NCBI GenBank assembly: GCA_026392325.1
Contig: JAPLCH010000090.1
Location: forward strand, 3,077-8,259
Direction: 5' to 3'
DNA from: Solirubrobacterales bacterium
Lineage (GTDB): Bacteria; Actinomycetota; Thermoleophilia; Solirubrobacterales; Solirubrobacteraceae
DNA length: 5,183 bases
Position 1 is the stretch's first letter. Each line of letters starts with the position of its first letter. A program made the translations under genes and the position numbers. Shown here one piece after another: positions 1 to 5,183 of this stretch. The notes under the pieces were generated by a model. It worked only from the letters and a program-made list of their open reading frames with translations, searched no databases and had not been told where the DNA came from.

Positions 1-454
1 CACGAATCGAGTCAATCCTCGGATCCCCAGCCTTCACCTGCAGAAGGCTGTCCTTGAGCTTCGTCAAATCATCAGGGTTCTTCGGTGTCACTCGAAAGGT
101 GTCTGGAAGCGGATTGCTACCGAGCAGCGCATAGGCCTCTGGGTCACGCTTGCTCTCCGTCGCATAAGCCTTGGCCTTGCTGACGAACTCCACCTTCCCT
201 ACTCCGGACACACCATCAAGCTTGGTGCGAACCCCCTGCACATCCGCTGGAGTGGCACCAGTGGCGAGATAAACGTCGACCAGAACCCGGCCACGCACGC
301 TGTTTGCAGCACCGTTGGCAGCTTGGACGATAGGAATGAATACGCCAAGCACGAGCATGGTGACAAGCACAGCAACCATCGCTGCGAATGACGGCATGGC
401 ATTCCTGCGCAGTGTGCGCAGTGCCTCCCGGACGAAGAAATTGACGCTCTCCAT
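1..454 (-). CDS. ftsX: Cell division protein FtsX, membrane subunit of the FtsEX complex (3' end outside window)
   Basis: Partial gene: the ATG is at 454-452 and 151 codons are visible before the left edge; the family is usually about 300 residues, so roughly the second half is missing. FtsX is the integral membrane partner of the ATPase FtsE. In known systems the complex sits at the divisome and activates peptidoglycan hydrolases by conformational signalling rather than transport. Visible parts in order are a short basic cytoplasmic N-terminus (residues 1-20, with RTLRRN), one hydrophobic membrane helix at about 22-45, and the start of the extracytoplasmic domain (VRGRVLVDVYL at about 53-63, and the FtsX-typical NPLPDTFRV at about 114-122). 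The start is well fixed: GGAGG lies 7 bases upstream and the ATG shares its A with the ftsE stop (TGATG), which suggests translational coupling. No frameshift or internal stop is seen. Identity is confident from the sequence and the adjacent ftsE. Confidence 0.9.
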   Translation of the reverse strand, partial: MESVNFFVREALRTLRRNAMPSFAAMVAVLVTMLVLGVFIPIVQAANGAANSVRGRVLVDVYLATGATPADVQGVRTKLDGVSGVGKVEFVSKAKAYATESKRDPEAYALLGSNPLPDTFRVTPKNPDDLTKLKDSLLQVKAGDPRIDSIR

Positions 455-1326
455 CACAGCTCCTCCCCGGGGGAAAGATCTCCGCGCATTCTGGCGGCAA
501 ACTCACGCGTGTTCTCATCGCGGGTGTAGAGGCCGGTGGCTTCATCACGGACGATTCGTCCGTTCTCCAGCTCGATAACACGCCTGCGCATCCGGTCAAC
601 CATGGCGTGGTCGTGGGTGGCTACAAGGACTGTCGACCCCGTTCGGTTGATGCGGTAGAGCAGCTGCATAATGCCGATGCTGGTCTCTGGGTCAAGGTTT
701 CCGGTTGGCTCGTCTGCCAATAGAAGCGGCGGGTGGTTCACGAAAGCACGGGCAATCGAGACACGCTGCTGCTCGCCACCAGAAAGTTGGTCCGGGTAGG
801 AATGGAGCTTGGTGGCAAGGCCGGTCAGGCGAAGGATGTCGGGGACGCGGCGGCGGATCTCTTTACGGCTGTGGCCTGTAACAAGGAGGGCGTAGGCAAC
901 GTTGTCGTAGACGGTCCGGTTTGGAAGAAGCTTGAAGTCCTGGAAGACAACGCCCACATTCCGGCGGGAGTAAGGAACCTTCTTGCGGTCGATCCCGCCA
1001 AGGTCGCGTCCCGCAACCCGCACAGTGCCCGACGTGGCATCAATTTCCTTTGTCAGCAATCGCATGATCGTGCTCTTTCCCGACCCGGTCTGTCCGACAA
1101 GAAACACAAACTCGCCCCGTTCAACGGCAAAGGTTGCCCCATCCAGAGCAGTGGTCCCACCCGGATACGACATGTGAACCCCGCGGAACTCAACCACAGG
1201 CTTACTTGCTGGCATTCTCGGTGCTGGGGCAGCACTCTCCGGCACGGCCTCAAGGCCACTGTCGTCAACATCATCAGCCCTGCGTCGCAGACCGCGGCGC
1301 TGGGACTTTGAAATCTGCTCATGCAT
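454..1326 (-). CDS. ftsE: Cell division ATP-binding protein FtsE, ABC-type ATPase of FtsEX
   Basis: Cytoplasmic ABC ATPase that pairs with FtsX to control cell-wall hydrolysis at division. Numbered from the ATG at 1326-1324 (290 residues), the ABC core begins near residue 44 (VVEFRGVHMSYPGG). Walker A is GQTGSGKST at 78-86, the Q-loop Gln is at 129 within the FtsE-typical VFQDFKLLP, the signature LSGGEQQR starts at 181, Walker B LLLADE is 201-206 with the D-loop NLD just after, and the switch His is 238 (ATHDH). All catalytic positions are intact. Typical FtsE has about 220-230 residues, so this one carries a charged, Ala/Pro-rich N-terminal extension of about 43 residues and a short C-terminal tail after GRIVRDEATGLY. 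The start is uncertain: an in-frame TTG at 1350-1348 has AGG about 10 bases upstream and would add 8 residues, while an ATG at 1215-1213 just before the core would remove the extension. I chose ATG 1326 as the first ATG. It is followed directly by ftsX and is divergent from the M16 peptidase gene. Confidence 0.92.
   Translation of the reverse strand: MHEQISKSQRRGLRRRADDVDDSGLEAVPESAAPAPRMPASKPVVEFRGVHMSYPGGTTALDGATFAVERGEFVFLVGQTGSGKSTIMRLLTKEIDATSGTVRVAGRDLGGIDRKKVPYSRRNVGVVFQDFKLLPNRTVYDNVAYALLVTGHSRKEIRRRVPDILRLTGLATKLHSYPDQLSGGEQQRVSIARAFVNHPPLLLADEPTGNLDPETSIGIMQLLYRINRTGSTVLVATHDHAMVDRMRRRVIELENGRIVRDEATGLYTRDENTREFAARMRGDLSPGEEL
462..466 (-). promoter_or_regulatory. Ribosome binding site of ftsX inside the end of ftsE
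   Basis: On the minus strand GGAGG (within GGGGAGGAGC) lies inside the last codons of ftsE, 7 bases before the ftsX ATG at 454. It is a strong Shine-Dalgarno match and supports the TGATG overlap start rather than a later one. This is a direct sequence observation; coupling to ftsE translation is an inference. Confidence 0.75.
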
Positions 1327-1440
1327 TGCTCTTACGAAGTTAGCCCCCAAACCGGGTTTTCCTGCCTGTAAGCAACCCTCTGCACACTTTCGCCCACTTG
1401 GAGATCAGTCACAGCGCCTACCGCCCGGGCTCTCTGTGCG

Positions 1441-1446
1441 TAGGAT
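1441..1446 (+). promoter_or_regulatory. Dual-reading element before the M16 gene: -10-like TAGGAT or Shine-Dalgarno AGGA
   Basis: TAGGAT fits the TANNNT pattern of a -10 box. Its last base is exactly 6 bases before the ATG at 1453, the spacing seen in leaderless actinobacterial transcripts, where transcription begins on the start codon. The same bases contain AGGA at 1442-1445, which could instead be a ribosome binding site 7 bases upstream of the ATG. I see no convincing -35 at 16-18 bases upstream (CTACCG at 1418-1423 matches TTGACA at only two positions). The two readings cannot be separated from sequence alone. Confidence 0.35.
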
Positions 1447-1452
1447 GGGCGA

Positions 1453-2709
1453 ATGTCAAACGTCACCACCACCACAGCCTCCAACGGACTTCCCATTCAC
1501 CGGATCGCACTTCCGGGAACCCGAGCCCTCACAATCCTCACTGCGTTCGACGCAGGCGCCCGAACAGAACGGCCTGAAGAGAACGGAATGGCGCACTTCC
1601 TCGAGCACCTTGTGTTCAAGGGCGGCCAGAAGTACCCGACTCATACTGAGGTCAACGAAACAGCCGAGCGGCTTGGGGCGGTTCTCAACGCCTACACATC
1701 CCACGACCTCGTGGCATTTCACATCACAGCCCGAGCTGAGAAAGCCGGTGAGGCAATTGACCTGCTGACCGACTTTGTTGGTCGGCCAGCGATTGATGAG
1801 GAGGAAATGGACAAGGAACGTGGAGTGGTGATCCAAGAGATCAACCGCTACGACGACCAACCCTCAGCAGTATCCGACAACCTGATTGACGTTGCCACCT
1901 ACGGCGACCACCCGCTTGGGCGCACCGTTCTTGGCCCAGCCGAACACCTCAGGGACACATTCACGCGCGACGGCATTCTCGAGTTCCGCAAGCGTCGCTG
2001 GTCAGGCCGCACTGGTGGCGCATTCCTTGTTGGAAACCTTGACCATCTGCCGCCCGACGAGGATCTTGATGAGTACTTCTCGAGGTTCCCAGACCTTCCA
2101 GAGACTGAAAACTTCGAGCCCGCCCCAGAGCATCAGGCGGCAACAATGGTCGAGAAGCGGGATACAAACCAATCTCACCTGCGCCTGATTTACCGTCCGG
2201 ACATTGATGTTTCTGACCCATCACAACGCGCTGCGGCGGGTATCTACTCGACGCTGCTTGGTGGCTCCATGGGCTCCCGCCTGTTCAGCGAGATCCGTGA
2301 ACGGCTTGGCCTTTGTTATTCGGTCTCGGCCTTCTCTTTCAGCCATGCCGACATTCCAGGACTCCAGCTTTCAGCTGGCCTTGACTCCGAGAAATGCGTT
2401 GAGGCCTATAAGCGCATGCGTGAAATCGTGGACGAGCTTCGCGCCGATGGTCCAACTGAAGAGGAAGTTGAGCGGGCACGGTCATACGCCGCTGGTGCTC
2501 GAGTTCTGGCCTTTGAGCGATCCGGCACTGTCGCAAGTCATGCTGCGGGTCAGGCAATTGTCCGTCGCGAGCCAGTGGATCCCGATGCGGCTATTGAGGA
2601 ACTTGACAAGGTCACGTTTGATCAGGTCGTGGCAGTCGCCAAGGGCGTACCGGATACCCCTTCAGTTGCGTGCGTAGGACCGCACGACGCTGACGACTTC
2701 GCAGTCTGA
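1453..2709 (+). CDS. M16B family zinc metallopeptidase (processing peptidase / insulinase-like), single chain
   Basis: Complete 418-residue protein of the M16 (inverzincin) family, in the size range of bacterial M16B peptidases related to mitochondrial processing peptidase beta. The zinc and catalytic motif HFLEH is at 48-52 (His48, Glu51, His52). The third zinc ligand Glu129 (in ERGVVIQEI) follows exactly 76 residues after His52, matching the HxxEH-X76-E pattern. The second half is the M16 C-terminal domain with the Arg/Tyr substrate-binding pair Arg282 and Tyr289, 7 residues apart in SEIRERLGLCYSV. It therefore looks catalytically competent. No signal peptide or membrane helix is visible, so it is probably cytoplasmic. 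Known M16B enzymes act as dimers on peptides or small unfolded proteins; the substrate here is unknown. The start ATG lies just after AGGATGGGCG, and the reading frame has good motif content from residue 10 onward. It is divergent from ftsE and convergent with the tetR gene, so it is transcribed alone within the window. Confidence 0.93.
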   Translation: MSNVTTTTASNGLPIHRIALPGTRALTILTAFDAGARTERPEENGMAHFLEHLVFKGGQKYPTHTEVNETAERLGAVLNAYTSHDLVAFHITARAEKAGEAIDLLTDFVGRPAIDEEEMDKERGVVIQEINRYDDQPSAVSDNLIDVATYGDHPLGRTVLGPAEHLRDTFTRDGILEFRKRRWSGRTGGAFLVGNLDHLPPDEDLDEYFSRFPDLPETENFEPAPEHQAATMVEKRDTNQSHLRLIYRPDIDVSDPSQRAAAGIYSTLLGGSMGSRLFSEIRERLGLCYSVSAFSFSHADIPGLQLSAGLDSEKCVEAYKRMREIVDELRADGPTEEEVERARSYAAGARVLAFERSGTVASHAAGQAIVRREPVDPDAAIEELDKVTFDQVVAVAKGVPDTPSVACVGPHDADDFAV

Positions 2710-2710
2710 C

Positions 2711-2729
2711 CGGCCCCCTAGCGGGGCTC
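2711..2729. terminator. GC-rich hairpin between convergent genes, possible bidirectional terminator
   Basis: Between the M16 stop (2707-2709) and the tetR stop (2734-2736) lies GCCCC-CTAGC-GGGGC (2713-2727), a 5-bp all-GC stem with a 5-base loop, extendable by one G-T pair. It has no T-tract on either strand, so it is not a canonical intrinsic terminator. U-tail-less hairpins are reported in Actinobacteria, and its position between two convergent genes fits that role. The functional call is inference. Confidence 0.45.
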
Positions 2730-2733
2730 GCAT

Positions 2734-3345
2734 TCAGCCTCCCAATGCAGGAAGCCTCGCGTTGAGGATTTCCTCCGCGGCCTTGCGTTCAAGCTGCCCT
2801 GTCAACAGAAGCCAGAGGACTTCATCCACAGCCCGCCCCTCGGCTTGAACTGCGACTCGGGTGGCCTCGGTCTCCTTGACCAGCCTCCGGGCAAAATGCA
2901 ACATCACCATGGCGAGGTTGACGCGCAGATCCGCACGTCGCGCGGCCAGATGGGATGACATTGCCGCCCCCTCTCCGCCGAAGAGCCAAGGTTGTCCATC
3001 CTCCTGCGCCCAGTCAAGGAAGCGCTTGATCACCTTGGAGATCGCTTCGTTCATCTCCTCTGCATCTTTAGGCCCCTCCGCTGGGAGCTCAACGAACAAC
3101 CCGGCAAAGTGATGCTCATAGTCGTCAAAGAGAGCCTCGGCTATTGGCGTGACCCCACCTCCCGGGAAATACCTTGACACCAGTTGCCTGGTGACCCCTG
3201 CCGCCTCTGCGATTTCCTCAAGCGTCGCATTGGGATTCTTAAACAGAACTCCGCGCGCGGCGTCAAGGATCATCGCCTTGCGCTGATCCGGTGAATACCT
3301 GTGACGGTCGTCCGGCTCCGCGGCAAGGTCTACATCGTTGCTCAT
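2734..3345 (-). CDS. TetR/AcrR-family transcriptional regulator, target unknown
   Basis: Complete 203-residue protein with the layout of TetR repressors: an N-terminal DNA-binding domain and a helical ligand-binding/dimerisation domain. Residues 1-20 are a polar lead. Helix 1 covers about 20-36 (RKAMILDAARGVLF), and the helix-turn-helix is about 41-60 (TLEEIAEAAG-VTRQLVSRYF), which is the classical TetR signature. Where most relatives have a GSKE-type turn after the recognition helix, this one has PGGGVTP (61-67). The C-terminal part (about 70-200) is mostly helical with no motif that points to a ligand. No strong Shine-Dalgarno sequence precedes the ATG at 3345-3343; instead a TANNNT box sits 6 bases upstream, suggesting a leaderless transcript. 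It lies 80 bp downstream of nadA on the same strand and converges on the M16 gene. Regulation of nadCA or of itself is possible but not shown. Family assignment is confident; the function is unknown. Confidence 0.88.
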   Translation of the reverse strand: MSNDVDLAAEPDDRHRYSPDQRKAMILDAARGVLFKNPNATLEEIAEAAGVTRQLVSRYFPGGGVTPIAEALFDDYEHHFAGLFVELPAEGPKDAEEMNEAISKVIKRFLDWAQEDGQPWLFGGEGAAMSSHLAARRADLRVNLAMVMLHFARRLVKETEATRVAVQAEGRAVDEVLWLLLTGQLERKAAEEILNARLPALGG

Positions 3346-3351
3346 AACATC

Positions 3352-3380
3352 AGTTTATCCCCCTACGACGGGTGAGTCAC
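3352..3380 (-). promoter_or_regulatory. Putative leaderless promoter of tetR with an overlapping palindrome
   Basis: On the minus strand GTGACT (3380-3375; four of six matches to TTGACA) is followed after 17 bases by TAAACT (3357-3352; fits TANNNT), and then after 6 bases by the tetR ATG at 3345. This would start transcription on the start codon, agreeing with the lack of a clear ribosome binding site. The 9-base palindrome GTGA-G-TCAC (3372-3380) covers the -35 hexamer and could be part of an operator for the TetR protein itself. All positions are read directly; promoter and operator function are inferred. Confidence 0.42.
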
Positions 3381-3394
3381 TGATCGCAAAGCAT

Positions 3395-3409
3395 CCAAGA
3401 TCACCTTGG
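3395..3409 (-). terminator. Weak hairpin downstream of nadA
   Basis: CCAAG-ATCAC-CTTGG forms a 5-bp stem with a 5-base loop, starting 16 bases after the nadA stop codon (3428-3426). On the minus strand it is followed by ATGCTTTGC, which is only slightly T-rich. It could attenuate read-through from nadCA into tetR, but the stem is short and a chance origin is quite possible. Confidence 0.22.
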
Positions 3410-3425
3410 CTCCGGGCCGGTCCAA

Positions 3426-4460
3426 TCAGCCGACGGAAACCATGCGTTCAATCGGAACGCGGGCGAGGCTGGCCACAGCCTCTGGCACCTTGACCTCGAA
3501 CTGATCCTCACGCAATGCCTCAAGAACCTTCGGAAGGGTGATCATCTTCATGTACTTGCAAGCGGCCATCCGGTTGGCGGGGATCAGGGTCGCAGTCGGG
3601 TCGGCAATCTGCAGGGGATGGAGCATGCCGGTCTCAGTGGCGATGATCTTCGTTCCGCCCGGGTGCTCCTTCACGTAGTCGAGCATTCCGCCCGTCGAGA
3701 GGATGCTCACTCCCTTTGCATCAATGTCACCTGCGGCCACATATTCAAGAACCTGCGTTGTGCACCCACACTCTGGGTGAACGAGGAACTCAGCGCCCGG
3801 GTGTTCTCCGCGGACCGCCTCAATGTCTGAAGGCTTGATGCCAGCGTGAACATGACATTCGCCGTCCCAGACATGCATGCCACGGCCGATCTCCCGCTCA
3901 ACAAAAGCTCCAAGGAACATGTCGGGCCCGAAGAGGATCTCGTGGTCGGCCCCCTTCTCTTCAAGGATCCGCTCGACGACAGCAACAGCATTGCTCGAAG
4001 TCACACACCAGTCCGTTTCCGCCTTCACCTCGGCGGTCGTGTTGACGTACATCACGACTGTCGAACCAGGATGGTTGCCCTTCCATTCGCGCAGCTGGTC
4101 AGCTGTGATCGAGTCGGCCAAAGAGCAGCCAGCGTCAAGGTCAGGAATGTAGACATGCTTCTCGGGCGAAAGGATCGAGGCTGTCTCGGCCATGAAATGA
4201 ACTCCACAGAAGATGATGTTCCGCTGTTCGCACCGCGCGCCCTCGCGGGAGAGACCAAGTGAATCCCCAACGAAGTCGGCGACATCCTGAACCTCGGGCA
4301 GCTCATAGTTGTGCGCAAGGATCACAGCGTTCTTCTCCGCCGCGAGAGCGCGGATCTCGGCTTGGAGATCCGCAACCACTGCCGGGTCGAGAACCACTGG
4401 GGCAGGCGTCCCGTCAAGCATGGGGAGTCCAAGTCCGGTGGCTGCTGGGGAGTCAGTCAT
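3426..4460 (-). CDS. nadA: Quinolinate synthase NadA, [4Fe-4S] enzyme of de novo NAD synthesis
   Basis: Condenses iminoaspartate with dihydroxyacetone phosphate to give quinolinate, using a [4Fe-4S] cluster with one open iron site. Numbered from the ATG at 4460-4458 (344 residues, close to the E. coli length), the family start AHNYELPEVQDVADFVGDS is at about 49-67, CGVHFMAETA follows at 85, and FGPDMFLG lies near 178. By alignment from memory with Thermotoga and E. coli NadA, the three cluster ligands are Cys112 (DAGCSLADS), Cys202 (GECHVHAG) and Cys301 (AACKYM); the spacings of 90 and 99 fit the family. HPECGC at 228-233 and STGGM near 255 are also typical. A GTG one codon earlier (4463) is possible, but GGAGG at 4467-4471 is 6 bases from the ATG and only 3 from the GTG, so ATG is preferred. 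The ATG shares one base with the nadC stop (TGATG), indicating an operon with coupled translation. The product of NadA is the substrate of NadC. Confidence 0.96.
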   Translation of the reverse strand: MTDSPAATGLGLPMLDGTPAPVVLDPAVVADLQAEIRALAAEKNAVILAHNYELPEVQDVADFVGDSLGLSREGARCEQRNIIFCGVHFMAETASILSPEKHVYIPDLDAGCSLADSITADQLREWKGNHPGSTVVMYVNTTAEVKAETDWCVTSSNAVAVVERILEEKGADHEILFGPDMFLGAFVEREIGRGMHVWDGECHVHAGIKPSDIEAVRGEHPGAEFLVHPECGCTTQVLEYVAAGDIDAKGVSILSTGGMLDYVKEHPGGTKIIATETGMLHPLQIADPTATLIPANRMAACKYMKMITLPKVLEALREDQFEVKVPEAVASLARVPIERMVSVG

Positions 4461-5183
4461 CACTCGCCTCCAGGTAAATCGATCAGAAGGGACAGGTCCA
4501 GAGTCGGAGCCGAATGGGTCAAGGCCCCAACTGAAATGAAGTCTACGCCGGTTTGCGCAATCGCCCGGACGGATTCCAAGCTGACGCCCCCGGAAGCTTC
4601 GGTTTCAGCCCGACCGCCGACTATCCCAACTGCAGTAAACAGCTGACTATTGTCCATATTGTCGAGCAGCAACCGCGGCGCAGAAGCATCCATGGCTTCC
4701 ACCACCTCAGTCAGGTTCTGACACTCGACCTCGACTGGCAGGTCGGGTCGAAACGCCCGGCAAGCAGCGACCGCCGCGAGAATCCCGCCGGCAGTAGCAA
4801 TGTGGTTTTCCTTCAGCAGGAAAGCGTCATAAAGGCCAACGCGGTGATTGGTGCCGCCCCCGGCCGCAACGGCAGCCTTCTGCAGCAGTCGCAATCCTGG
4901 GCCCGTCTTGCGCGTGTCAAGGATCTTCGCCTCCGTTCCCTCGACAGCTTTGACATAGCGGGCTGTAAGAGTCGCTATCCCAGAGAGGCTGCCAAGCAGG
5001 TTCAGTGCAGTGCGCTCTGCTGTCAAGATGCCGCGCGCCGTTGCCTCAACCGTGAGTACATCGCCGCCGTCGCGCCAAACCCCTTCATCACACATGACCG
5101 TCACAGCAGCAGTCGGGTCAATCTGATGGAAGGACTCAACCGCGCAATCAAGGCCGAAGATCACTCCGGGCTGCTTCTGGATG
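4460..5183 (-). CDS. nadC: Nicotinate-nucleotide pyrophosphorylase (quinolinate phosphoribosyltransferase) NadC (5' end outside window)
   Basis: Converts quinolinate and PRPP to nicotinate mononucleotide, CO2 and pyrophosphate, the step after NadA. The frame is open to the right edge, giving 240 codons; the family has about 280 residues, so some 35-45 N-terminal residues are missing. A GTG at 5164-5162 is in frame but lies inside the conserved N-terminal domain (the preceding IQKQPG continues into VIFGLDCAVESF), so it is not the true start. Counting from that GTG, the motifs are ERTALN (50-55) and SGIATLT (61-67), then DTRKT (83-87), GGGTNHR (102-108) and LLKENHI (116-122). VEVEC (144-148) and LLLDNM (165-170) follow. 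Together they supply the Arg, Lys, His, Glu and Asp residues known to bind quinolinate and PRPP in characterised NadC. The TGA at 4462-4460 overlaps the nadA ATG by one base. The promoter lies outside the window. Confidence 0.94.
   Translation of the reverse strand, partial: IQKQPGVIFGLDCAVESFHQIDPTAAVTVMCDEGVWRDGGDVLTVEATARGILTAERTALNLLGSLSGIATLTARYVKAVEGTEAKILDTRKTGPGLRLLQKAAVAAGGGTNHRVGLYDAFLLKENHIATAGGILAAVAACRAFRPDLPVEVECQNLTEVVEAMDASAPRLLLDNMDNSQLFTAVGIVGGRAETEASGGVSLESVRAIAQTGVDFISVGALTHSAPTLDLSLLIDLPGGE
4467..4471 (-). promoter_or_regulatory. Ribosome binding site of nadA inside the end of nadC
   Basis: GGAGG on the minus strand (in CTGGAGGCGAG) sits within the last codons of nadC, 6 bases before the nadA ATG at 4460. 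Its spacing decides between ATG 4460 and the adjacent GTG 4463, favouring the ATG. Confidence 0.75.

Noticed and set aside
733..1311. A 192-codon plus-strand open frame opposite ftsE
   Set aside because: It lies wholly antisense to ftsE, whose ABC motifs are all intact, and its translation shows no recognisable domain. Long antisense frames are common in GC-rich coding DNA.
1349..1359. Inverted repeat AAACC-G-GGTTT in the ftsE/M16 divergent region
   Set aside because: Only 5-bp arms, and it overlaps the possible TTG start of ftsE. Too short to call an operator without conservation data.
1417..1444. CCTAC and GTAGG arms around a GCCCGGGC palindrome upstream of the M16 start, which could fold over the AGGA/TAGGAT element
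   Set aside because: The arms are 5 bp with an 18-base gap, and the inner palindrome is not centred on them, so a defined riboswitch-like or sequestering structure is not supported.
2204..2677. A 157-codon plus-strand frame within the M16 gene
   Set aside because: It overlaps the M16 C-terminal domain in another frame, and its Arg/Ser/Leu-rich translation looks like an out-of-frame reading of GC-rich coding sequence.
3846..4262. A 138-codon plus-strand open frame opposite nadA
   Set aside because: Antisense shadow of conserved NadA; no domain, no neighbour on that strand and no convincing ribosome binding site was noted.
5162..5164. GTG as the start codon of nadC
   Set aside because: The reading frame stays open to the window edge and the GTG falls inside the NadC N-terminal domain. 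A start here would remove residues present in all NadC proteins, so the gene is treated as cut by the window.
1..5183. Mobile elements, CRISPR arrays, tRNA or rRNA genes, defence or biosynthetic clusters
   Set aside because: I found no transposase-like protein, direct-repeat array, terminal inverted repeats or RNA gene signature on reading both strands. Almost all of the window is accounted for by six housekeeping-type genes.

Overview
The window looks like chromosomal DNA from a member of the Actinomycetota. The evidence is fairly high GC by eye (roughly high fifties percent), GC-rich wobble positions, an actinobacterial-type FtsE/FtsX pair and tightly packed genes with TGATG overlaps. The wording of FtsE (GQTGSGKST, VFQDFKLLP, ARAFVNHPPLLLADEPTGNLD), FtsX and NadC reminds me most of the class Thermoleophilia (Solirubrobacterales-like) rather than mycobacteria or streptomycetes. 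That placement is recollection of family sequences, not a search result.

Layout from left to right. (1) 1-1326, minus strand: ftsE followed by the 5' part of ftsX. The ftsE stop and ftsX start share one base, and ftsX runs off the left edge. They encode the ATPase and the membrane subunit of the FtsEX divisome/cell-wall hydrolase regulator. (2) 1327-1452: a 126-bp divergent promoter region. (3) 1453-2709, plus strand: a complete single-chain M16B zinc peptidase with intact HxxEH, distal Glu and Arg/Tyr motifs. (4) 2710-2733: a short convergent gap with a GC-rich hairpin. (5) 2734-3345, minus strand: a TetR-family regulator, apparently with its own leaderless promoter. (6) 3346-3425: an intergenic region with that promoter, a palindrome and a weak hairpin after nadA. 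(7) 3426-5183, minus strand: nadC followed by nadA, again joined by a one-base stop/start overlap. nadC is cut at its N-terminus by the right edge.

Functionally there are three units. NadA makes quinolinate from iminoaspartate and DHAP, and NadC turns it into nicotinate mononucleotide, so these two are the last steps of de novo NAD synthesis. The partner aspartate oxidase (nadB) is not in the window and may lie just beyond the right edge. FtsEX is a cell-division and cell-wall module. The M16 peptidase and the TetR protein have no demonstrable substrate or target here.

I see no mobile element, CRISPR array, tRNA, rRNA or defence system. The window reads as ordinary core-genome content. The points worth a second look are modest: a possible leaderless promoter with an overlapping palindrome in front of tetR, a similar ambiguous element in front of the M16 gene, the FtsE N-terminal extension and start choice, and the nadC-nadA order without nadB.
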